Assembly: GCA_021203705.1 (NCBI GenBank)
Contig: JAJQAR010000202.1
Span: 1 to 5,184, forward strand
Direction of reading: 5' to 3'
Length of the DNA stretch: 5,184 bases
From: Prevotella sp.
GTDB taxonomy: Bacteria; Bacteroidota; Bacteroidia; Bacteroidales; Bacteroidaceae
This document shows positions 1 through 5,184 of the stretch, piece by piece (position 1 is the first letter of the stretch; the number at the start of each line of letters is the position of its first letter). The notes beneath the pieces were generated by a model. The model did not search any database and was not told the origin of the DNA. It saw only the letters and a program-made list of their open reading frames with translations. A program made the translations under genes and the position numbers.

Positions 1-795
1 CTCCTGAATAGGATAAGTAGGAACGAGCAATTTGTTGGCATCGGCAGCGATAGTGAAGCGGTTGTATTCGTCGATAGGAATTAAGAACGAAATACCGAGA
101 CGCAAGTTTGTTGGAATAAACTCGCTGTAATCACTGCCACCGAAAGTAATCTTGCTACCGATGTTGCTGATGTTGAGGCCCAGTGCAAACTGGCACTCAC
201 GCTGTCCGATATTGAAATACGTGTTATAATACATAGCCAAGTCAGCAGCGAAGGCACTACCAGGACTGGTATCATCAGTGTAGTCGTAAGTAAGGTCTGA
301 ATATATCCACCTTACGCCGGCGGCGATAGAGAACCTCTCGCTCAACATCAGAGAGTAAGCCACATCAAGAGACATCTCGTAGGGGTTAATCGTCATGTAG
401 TTATCCTCAGCACTATAATCAAGCATCACCTCACCGAGAGAGAAATAGCGCAAGGAAGCGGAAACGGCACTGTAATCACCGATACGATAGTAACCGGCAA
501 CGTAAGCGAGATCCATGTCGTTAACGAGTTGTCTGAGCCAAGGGGTGTAGTTAAGAGCGACACCTGCACGACTGATGCAGAACGGATATTTGGCAGGGTT
601 CCAGTATTGCGAGTTGACATCAGGGTCAGTAGCCGCACCAACATCACCCATACCGGCGGCACGGGCGTCAGGAGCGATTGTCTGTGATGTAACGGAAGTA
701 TTTACAGGATTGAATATATCCGTCTTAGACTGGGCAAGAGCACAAAGAGGAATAATGAGCGTGATTGCCACAAGTATTATAAAACGATTTTTCAT
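1..795 (-). CDS. porV: PorV (LptO), T9SS outer-membrane shuttle protein, 3' end cut by window edge
   Basis: The frame is open from an ATG at 795-793 to base 1, giving 265 codons without a stop; the rest lies outside the window. PorV proteins are usually about 380-400 residues, so roughly two thirds is present. PorV is a FadL-like outer-membrane beta-barrel. It collects CTD-bearing cargo from the type IX translocon and delivers it to the sortase PorU. Residues 1-22 form a signal peptide (Lys/Arg start, hydrophobic core, cut probably after Ala-Leu-Ala or Ala-Gln). The family signature follows at about 41-72: APDARAAGMGDVGAA, then DVNSQYWNPAKYPF, then LNYTPWLRQL at 81-90. Later residues alternate as in amphipathic strands with aromatic girdle residues. 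Glycine codons are mostly GGT (11 of 15), and arginine is mostly CGT/CGC, which suggests high expression. The ATG is chosen because it precedes the signal peptide directly; the leader has no Shine-Dalgarno, as is normal in Bacteroidota. The gene follows porU on the same strand, as in Porphyromonas gingivalis. Identification is very secure. Confidence 0.96.
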   Translation of the reverse strand, partial: MKNRFIILVAITLIIPLCALAQSKTDIFNPVNTSVTSQTIAPDARAAGMGDVGAATDPDVNSQYWNPAKYPFCISRAGVALNYTPWLRQLVNDMDLAYVAGYYRIGDYSAVSASLRYFSLGEVMLDYSAEDNYMTINPYEMSLDVAYSLMLSERFSIAAGVRWIYSDLTYDYTDDTSPGSAFAADLAMYYNTYFNIGQRECQFALGLNISNIGSKITFGGSDYSEFIPTNLRLGISFLIPIDEYNRFTIAADANKLLVPTYPIQE

Positions 796-832
796 TTTCA
801 ATTTTAAAATCCTATTAGGTTAAAAGTGTTAC

Positions 833-848
833 CCTTTTCGTGAAAAGG
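833..848. repeat. short inverted repeat in porV leader (7-base arms)
   Basis: CCTTTTC at 833-839 and GAAAAGG at 842-848 are perfect reverse complements separated by two bases. In RNA the closing C-G pair would probably open to give a 6-pair stem with a 4-base loop. It sits about 40 bases before the porV start and overlaps the candidate -7 element. It could be a hairpin in the leader RNA, a protein-binding site, or chance. There is no downstream U-run on the minus strand, so it does not look like a terminator of porU. Confidence 0.45.
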
Positions 849-876
849 TATAACGTGATAAACACGTCTTTCTTAA
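843..876 (-). promoter_or_regulatory. candidate Bacteroidota-type promoter for porV
   Basis: On the minus strand, TACCTTTT at 850-843 matches the Bacteroidota -7 consensus TAnnTTTG at all defined positions but the last. Transcription would start near base 837, leaving a leader of about 40 bases before the porV ATG, which is a reasonable length. The upstream -33 element (TTG/TTTG) is poor: only a TTAAG-like stretch lies near 876-872 at about the right spacing. The -7 candidate overlaps the inverted repeat at 833-848, which could be coincidence or control. Confidence is low because one half of the promoter is weak. Confidence 0.3.
853..867. repeat. short inverted repeat ACGTG-N5-CACGT
   Basis: Five-base perfect arms, ACGTG at 853-857 and CACGT at 863-867, flank a 5-base AT spacer. 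The site lies immediately upstream of the candidate porV -7 element, between it and the expected -33 position. That spacing would suit a dimeric regulator site, but arms this short occur often by chance. No regulator can be named. Confidence 0.3.
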
Positions 877-908
877 TAACTAATTATCATTACAATTATT
901 GTATTAAG
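872..908. repeat. inverted repeat with 7-base AT-rich arms and 23-base loop
   Basis: CTTAATA at 872-878 and TATTAAG at 902-908 are perfect reverse complements around a 23-base AT-rich loop. The pairing is weak (mostly A-T) and the loop is long, so stable folding is doubtful. It lies upstream of the candidate porV promoter. It is recorded because it adds to the density of symmetrical elements in this leader. Confidence 0.25.
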
Positions 909-992
909 GAGATTTTTATGCGTGAAAGGCGATGCATATATGGGGCGGAAGTTTAGCATGGACTAATGGGACAACCCTTTTGTATCTCATAA

Positions 993-3900
993 TTAACGAT
1001 TAATGATGACCAGTTTCTGTGCTTTTGAAACCGCCTGACTGCCATCAGAGCTAATCCTCACCCGATAGATGTAAACACCAGTTTCTAACTGCTCGCCATT
1101 ATTTCCTTTGAGATCCCAGTCAACTGTGTAAGAACTTGAAGAAGCAGTGCCATTTTCTTCGTGGCTCCAAAGTGGTCTGCCGCTGATGTCGAACACGTCA
1201 ATCTGAATATCAATATCACTTCCAGCACGGTCGTGGTTGATGATAAATGTAGTGTTTGTAGTAGCAGGGTTCGACGAACAACTAATGCTTATGTAATCAG
1301 GTTTCAGAGCGTTGACGATATTGAACGAAAGCTCTGCGGTGGAACAGTTGTTGAGAATGTCCCAAGCCCTGAATTTAAGTGTGTGCGCACCTAAAGAAAG
1401 TTCCGGAATGCTGTAAAAAGTAGAGCCTTTTGTATAACTTCCAAAGTCAAACGTGAAATTGTCATTGAGGTTGTAAGTCATGTTGGCATCTCCGTCGATA
1501 ATGAGCATCATATCGTGCCCGATACCGCTACCCGCCGCATTTATACCATCATTGTCGGTAACTTCGGCAACGAAGTAAGGAGTAGGATTTACATTGTCTC
1601 CATTGGTGAACGAAGGCGAGTTGAGGTAACAGTATATAGAAGGACCGATAGAGTCGTTGTTAACCTTTTCCGTTCCACCTACGGTAAAGTCCTCATTGTA
1701 GCCATTTACAGTCTCATACGTTTCTGTGTTGACGGCAAAGACATTGATCAATCCACTTTCGTTACTGTAACTGATGTCCATAGGAACGGCAAAAGAAAGA
1801 CTGAACTCCCCGTCAGTTACATTATTACTACCACTATAGATAGTGTTGATGCGGTCATAATAAGTGAAAGCGGTAGAAGCTCCATCACTTGAAGTGTCAT
1901 TCAACCTACAAACAACTTCGTTTTTAGAGTCCCTGACGACAATAGTAGCTGTACCATTGAAAGAAGTGTCAATAATGGAATCGTCATTATTAATATGCCC
2001 TTTAAGAGTGACCTTAGAGCCAGCTTTCAATGAAGGCAAATCACTTGCAGAAGCAACGGCGACACCATTTATACTGTCGATAACGGCAGATTGTTTTGGA
2101 ATATTTAGAACGAGAGCTGGGTCACCGAGTAGAGCATATTGCAACTTGTTCAACGTAACATCAGTGGCAGTAGTAATAAGGTTGTTTTTTGCTATACGCT
2201 GGGCCTCGCCGAGAGTAATGTATTTACCGTCATCTGAGGGAGTAAGCAAAGCATTGAGGAAGGCCTTGTTAATGTACCTGTTACGGTCAACGTAAACAGT
2301 ACGGGCAGTTCCATAGAAAGCCACAGCCCCGCCATTGGCGTTGAGTAGAGCCTCCTCACCTATGTTATCCTCTTGCATATCGAAAGGCATTATGTCGCAC
2401 GAAGCAGTTATCCACAGAGGGAGGTTTTTATTAGTAAACTGTTCAAAATCAGAAAGAGTCAGCACTATTTCGTGTGAAATCTGGTCAGCCCTACCGTGAC
2501 CATTATAATTCATTATCAACGCCCCATTGTTCTGCTGTTCCTTAATCAGTTTGGAAACGTCAGGATAAGAGTTACCGGTAGAAGTTGTGACACGGTTGTA
2601 AGAATCCCACATAACCCTTTTGACATAGAGAGAAGGATTTATTGATTCTATTAGAGAAGCCATCTCCTCTGCATCCTTCATGTGCTGGTTCTCATTACCA
2701 TCATCACCCATGCACATTATTATGTTCTGCCAACTGCCGGCATTCTCATTTTTCACATAGTTGATAGTCTTGTCAACCAATATCTGAGCCTGGTCAGCAT
2801 CACGTGCTGGAAATCTTCCGACAGCAATGTCGCCCTTGTCTGTTTTCGGTGTTCCTCCTTCTCCATCATCGAGGTTAGTAAAGAAGCCATCATCAACATA
2901 ACAGTCAGTAGAACTGAACGAGTTTTCACTCTCTAAGCAGAGCAGGAAATCGTCGGGATCCAGGTTTTTACAATCGGTGGTGTTCATGCGGTTATCCCAC
3001 ACACAATCTCCGAAAAGGAACAGATAAGAAGGCATTTCATCCTCAGTCTCTGCACGGTCGTAAAGCATTTTCAAGTACCTGCGGTAAGCATTGGCATCAG
3101 GGGTAGCACTTGAGAACTCGTTGAACAATTCATCAGCAGGCACAATTCTCACTGTCATACTGTCTTTCTGCTCGTGCAGTTCCTTGATTCTTTCAGCTTG
3201 AGCGAGGAGTTTGCCCGATGTAGGAATAATAATCACCATATCTACAGGACCGTCAGCATGGTGATCCTGGTTGGTTATGTTGTAAACATATTCAGGAGCA
3301 TCGTATGACTTCCCCGCAAGGGTAGGGCGTGGTTTAGGATTATTTTCATAGAGAGAAATATAATCAAGCCGCACAGGTCCACCAGATGTTGGAGTAATAG
3401 TAACAGTATTTGATGCTTTGAAATTATAAATTCTGTAAGTGGATTCCGTCTCATTGCCGTTATCGTAAGACCCCAAAGTTATATTTTGCGTACCTACGAC
3501 AGAGTCGTTTACAGAGATCTGTACAGAAGAAGCCAAGCCAGCCGTAGTGCCTATTGACAAGACGCCATAATCTGCGGCTCCAGAAGGGAGGTCAATAGTA
3601 TATGACTTTGAGCTGCCTAAATTTACAGGTGAGTCTTCGAAAAGGTTTCTGCCCCCTTGATACCAGGCGTAATTGTCAATCTCATGAATAGCGTGATAAT
3701 CGTCTGCGGAAGGATAGAAAGAATCCACAAACGTAGTACTGTCAACGGTGAGCGGTTCATCATCGTTCTCTGTAATGAGATAATATCCATAGTCAGAATA
3801 AGGATTACGGGTACGTTTGGTTGCAGTATTAGTGTTCCAAGACACAGGGCCTTGTGCATGGAAAAGACGTTTTCCGTCAACGGTGCAGGTAGCTACCTCT

Positions 3901-4565
3901 TTCAAGTCATCGTATTCAATAAGGTCAGCAGCAGTGAGGGTTTCGTTCTGTAAAGCCCCGCCATAGCCATAAATCTTGACCTTGTCGAGGTTGGAGAAGC
4001 CGGCTTTTTTTATGAGAGACTCGGTTATTTGGTAAATGCCGGTTGAAGGGACACGGATTTTCGCCCACGTGCCTTCTGCGAGAATAGAATGTTCGGCATA
4101 GCGTTCAGAAGCAGACGTGGCACGCGTGCCGGTGCCCTTAACCTGAGCGGGGTAAGGCCTTGCCGTTGATTCTATTTGTAGCATGAAACTTACGAGTTTC
4201 ATGTATTTTTTGTCGCGCATTACCAATGGGACGAAAGAAATTTCGAGAAATCCTTTTTTGCGTTCAACCACCGTGTTGGTTTCTATCTCAGGCATTTCAG
4301 GTGGTTCTTTGTCTGTAATTTTATCATATCTCGCACTGTCAGCATTGCTCATTTTAAGAAACTCAGGATAAATGATTTTGACCGTATAAACAGAGTCGGT
4401 CCAGTTTTGTCCGAGAGGCACTGAATAAGTGAAATAAGGCAATAAACTGTCAATCCTCACTTCATCGGCAGTAAGGTTAAAGAATTTCTGTATCTTGTTA
4501 TCCGCATTTATCGTGCAACAAGACAGAAAGCCGAACAGCAGCAAAAAGAGACTTTTTATTTTCAT
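993..4565 (-). CDS. porU: PorU, type IX secretion system sortase (C25 gingipain-like cysteine peptidase)
   Basis: PorU is the cell-surface sortase of the T9SS. It removes the C-terminal sorting domain of secreted cargo and joins the cargo to anionic lipopolysaccharide, acting with PorV, PorQ and PorZ. The 1190-residue length is normal for the family. Order: N-terminal export signal (about 1-21, hydrophobic core 6-14, ending in Cys16-Cys17); beta-rich N-terminal domains (about 22-440) with the family segment GTWAKIRVPSTGIYQIT at 165-181; C25 peptidase domain (about 441-822); beta-sandwich domains (about 823-1085), including NGYNEDFTVGG at 954-964 and GSGIGHD at 1012-1018; C-terminal T9SS-type domain (about 1086-1190). 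The catalytic dyad is visible: His690 in NGHG and Cys723 in TASCD. Other C25 landmarks are LFLFGD (515-520), GDIAVGRFPA (578-587) and LLGDPALVLN (812-821). In P. gingivalis PorU the CTD is retained rather than cleaved. The start is supported by the signal peptide and by the ATGA overlap with the upstream FAH gene. The stop is TAA. Identification is very secure. Confidence 0.97.
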   Translation of the reverse strand: MKIKSLFLLLFGFLSCCTINADNKIQKFFNLTADEVRIDSLLPYFTYSVPLGQNWTDSVYTVKIIYPEFLKMSNADSARYDKITDKEPPEMPEIETNTVVERKKGFLEISFVPLVMRDKKYMKLVSFMLQIESTARPYPAQVKGTGTRATSASERYAEHSILAEGTWAKIRVPSTGIYQITESLIKKAGFSNLDKVKIYGYGGALQNETLTAADLIEYDDLKEVATCTVDGKRLFHAQGPVSWNTNTATKRTRNPYSDYGYYLITENDDEPLTVDSTTFVDSFYPSADDYHAIHEIDNYAWYQGGRNLFEDSPVNLGSSKSYTIDLPSGAADYGVLSIGTTAGLASSVQISVNDSVVGTQNITLGSYDNGNETESTYRIYNFKASNTVTITPTSGGPVRLDYISLYENNPKPRPTLAGKSYDAPEYVYNITNQDHHADGPVDMVIIIPTSGKLLAQAERIKELHEQKDSMTVRIVPADELFNEFSSATPDANAYRRYLKMLYDRAETEDEMPSYLFLFGDCVWDNRMNTTDCKNLDPDDFLLCLESENSFSSTDCYVDDGFFTNLDDGEGGTPKTDKGDIAVGRFPARDADQAQILVDKTINYVKNENAGSWQNIIMCMGDDGNENQHMKDAEEMASLIESINPSLYVKRVMWDSYNRVTTSTGNSYPDVSKLIKEQQNNGALIMNYNGHGRADQISHEIVLTLSDFEQFTNKNLPLWITASCDIMPFDMQEDNIGEEALLNANGGAVAFYGTARTVYVDRNRYINKAFLNALLTPSDDGKYITLGEAQRIAKNNLITTATDVTLNKLQYALLGDPALVLNIPKQSAVIDSINGVAVASASDLPSLKAGSKVTLKGHINNDDSIIDTSFNGTATIVVRDSKNEVVCRLNDTSSDGASTAFTYYDRINTIYSGSNNVTDGEFSLSFAVPMDISYSNESGLINVFAVNTETYETVNGYNEDFTVGGTEKVNNDSIGPSIYCYLNSPSFTNGDNVNPTPYFVAEVTDNDGINAAGSGIGHDMMLIIDGDANMTYNLNDNFTFDFGSYTKGSTFYSIPELSLGAHTLKFRAWDILNNCSTAELSFNIVNALKPDYISISCSSNPATTNTTFIINHDRAGSDIDIQIDVFDISGRPLWSHEENGTASSSSYTVDWDLKGNNGEQLETGVYIYRVRISSDGSQAVSKAQKLVIINR
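2397..2498 (-). other. PorU catalytic His-Cys segment
   Basis: This stretch encodes residues 690-723 of PorU. The CAC codon at 2498-2496 is His690 in the NGHG motif, and the TGC codon at 2399-2397 is Cys723 in TASCD. The 33-residue spacing is the same as that of the His211/Cys244 dyad of gingipain RgpB, the type member of peptidase family C25. Both residues are intact, so the sortase should be active. Confidence 0.88.
4562..4565 (-). promoter_or_regulatory. ATGA stop-start overlap joining the FAH gene and porU
   Basis: On the minus strand the bases ATGA contain the porU ATG (4565-4563) and the TGA stop of the FAH-family gene (4564-4562). No Shine-Dalgarno-like purine run lies at a suitable distance before porU. 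This overlap usually indicates that ribosomes ending one gene restart on the next, so porU translation probably depends on translation of the FAH gene. It also fixes the porU start. Confidence 0.8.
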
Positions 4566-5179
4566 TTAACGTTAAATTCCAAAACTTTTTTGTCCTCAAT
4601 CCACCCTGTAAGGTGGTCGTTGATATGCACCGGCCCCACACCCACAGGAGTGCCAGTATAAAGCAAGTCGCCCGTTTTCAGAGTGAAGTTACGGCTGACA
4701 TAAGCGATAATCTCATCGACAGAGAATAGCATGTCTCCCGAAAAACCGTTCTGAACGATAGTTCCATTGATGTCAAGTCGGAAATTGAGAGCCTGAATAT
4801 CATGTATCTCATCCATGTTGAGCCATTTGCCTATTACGGCAGAGCCATCGAAACTCTTGCACATTTCCCAAGGCTTGCCCTCCGCACGGAGCTGTCTTTG
4901 CAGATCACGTGCCGTGAAGTCGATACCGACAGTAACCGCATCGTAGTATCTGTGTGCAAATCTTTGGGGTATGTTCTTGCCAAGTTTACAGATACGCACC
5001 ACAAGTTCAGCCTCGTATTCGATGTTTCCCAGCCCGTCAGGAATGAAAAACGGTTTGCCGTTTTTCAGCAAAGCCGAATCAACCTTCGAGAAAATCACGG
5101 GTTCTTTCGGTTTATATAACGCACCATCCAGTTCTTTATTGTGCTGGATGTAATTCATTCCGATTGCAAGGATTTTCAT
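4562..5179 (-). CDS. small FAH-family hydrolase (FAHD1/acylpyruvase-like)
   Basis: A cytoplasmic enzyme of the fumarylacetoacetate hydrolase superfamily, 205 residues, the usual size of single-domain members. These enzymes use a divalent metal (Mg or Mn) to act on acylpyruvates, oxaloacetate or related beta-diketo acids, by C-C bond cleavage, decarboxylation or isomerisation. The sequence has no signal peptide or membrane segment. The FAHD1-type residues are all visible: metal ligands Glu56, Glu58 (EYEAEL) and Asp87 (GIDFTARD), with Arg91, Gln94 and Lys108 (CKSFDG) and the catalytic His13/Glu16 pair in NYIQHNKEL. The typical C-terminal loop TGTPVGVGPV is at 175-184. Residue 8 is Met where FAHD1-type proteins often have Arg before Asn-Tyr. 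The ATG at 5179-5177 is chosen because MKILAIGMNY is where the family begins; only five bases upstream are visible, so a slightly longer start or an upstream operon partner cannot be excluded. Its TGA overlaps the porU start. The family is certain, but the substrate cannot be read from sequence; oxaloacetate decarboxylase or acylpyruvase activity is the best guess. A secretion role is not supported. Confidence 0.92.
   Translation of the reverse strand: MKILAIGMNYIQHNKELDGALYKPKEPVIFSKVDSALLKNGKPFFIPDGLGNIEYEAELVVRICKLGKNIPQRFAHRYYDAVTVGIDFTARDLQRQLRAEGKPWEMCKSFDGSAVIGKWLNMDEIHDIQALNFRLDINGTIVQNGFSGDMLFSVDEIIAYVSRNFTLKTGDLLYTGTPVGVGPVHINDHLTGWIEDKKVLEFNVK
4564..4577. repeat. 14-base perfect palindrome at the FAH-porU junction
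   Basis: ATTTAACGTTAAAT reads the same on both strands. It covers the last codons of the FAH gene (Phe-Asn-Val-Lys region), part of its stop and the A and T of the porU start codon. As RNA it could form only a 5-pair A-U stem with an ACGU loop, so its effect on translation would be slight; as DNA it has the symmetry of an operator. A given 14-base palindrome is expected about once in 16,000 positions, so chance is a fair explanation in a window this size. Confidence 0.5.
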
Positions 5180-5184
5180 AGAAC

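Larger units (their letters stand above)
796..992 (-). other. porU-porV intergenic leader, AT-rich
   Basis: These 197 bases separate the porU stop from the porV start and hold no credible reading frame. I see no strong GC-rich hairpin followed by a T-run on the minus strand, so no clear intrinsic terminator. Read-through from porU into porV is therefore plausible. The half nearer porV is strongly AT-rich and carries several inverted repeats: arms at 872-878/902-908, 853-857/863-867 and 833-839/842-848, plus the short palindromes CCTATTAGG (811-819) and ATTTTAAAAT (801-810). The gap contrasts with the 4-base overlap between the FAH gene and porU. It suggests that porV has its own transcription start, processing site or leader control; that is inference. 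Confidence 0.6.

Noticed and set aside
575..823. Plus-strand frame of 82 codons and minus-strand frames at 81-275 and 426-662
   Set aside because: All overlap porV in other frames. The porV frame carries the signal peptide and the PorV signature, so these are shadows.
915..945. Palindromes CATATATG and ATGCAT in the porU-porV gap
   Set aside because: Such short self-complementary words are expected by chance in AT-rich DNA and show no spacing relation to a promoter.
961..992. Possible porU terminator (GGG-TTGT-CCC just after the stop, minus strand)
   Set aside because: The stem has only three G-C pairs and no T-run follows, so it does not meet the pattern of an intrinsic terminator.
1515..2295. 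Two overlapping plus-strand open frames (1515-1892 and 1864-2295) opposite porU
   Set aside because: They lie wholly antisense to the secure porU coding sequence, show no recognisable domain or initiation context, and arise from the low stop density opposite a long gene.
4802..5119. Plus-strand frame of 105 codons opposite the FAH-family gene
   Set aside because: It is antisense to an enzyme whose catalytic residues are all identified; its translation has no family features.
1..5184. A novel defence system, mobile element or CRISPR array
   Set aside because: All long coding regions are assigned to known families (PorV, PorU, FAH). No transposase, terminal repeats, spaced direct repeats or compositional break were seen.

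Overview
The window holds one minus-strand gene run from a Bacteroidota (order Bacteroidales, probably Prevotella-like) genome, read from right to left. The evidence for the lineage is a PorU and a PorV, both core proteins of the type IX secretion system (T9SS), which is restricted to Bacteroidota. AT-rich leaders without Shine-Dalgarno sequences and a moderate GC content agree with this. The genus is an inference from protein character, not something the sequence proves.

Layout in order of transcription: (1) 5179-4562, a complete small fumarylacetoacetate hydrolase (FAH) family enzyme with the catalytic residues of the FAHD1/acylpyruvase type. (2) 4565-993, a complete 1190-residue PorU, the gingipain-like C25 cysteine peptidase that acts as the T9SS sortase. 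It starts inside the stop codon of the FAH gene (4-base ATGA overlap). (3) 992-796, a 197-base AT-rich leader with several small inverted repeats and one weak candidate promoter. (4) 795-1, the first 265 codons of porV (lptO), the outer-membrane beta-barrel that shuttles T9SS cargo to PorU. Its 3' end lies beyond the left edge of the window. The gene is easy to miss because the open frame has no stop inside the window.

Functionally, PorV and PorU work together at the cell surface. PorV carries cargo proteins with a C-terminal domain (CTD) from the secretion pore to the PorU-PorV-PorQ-PorZ attachment complex. PorU then cuts off the CTD and transfers the new C-terminus to an anionic lipopolysaccharide. 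The FAH-family enzyme is a cytoplasmic metabolic protein with no known role in secretion; it probably shares the transcript and translational coupling with porU.

I see no mobile element, CRISPR array, tRNA, rRNA or unknown defence-like system. The window is a conserved core locus. The points worth a second look are the FAH-porU overlap with its 14-base palindrome, the inverted-repeat-rich porV leader, a cysteine cluster in the PorU catalytic domain, and an ambiguous PorU signal peptide.
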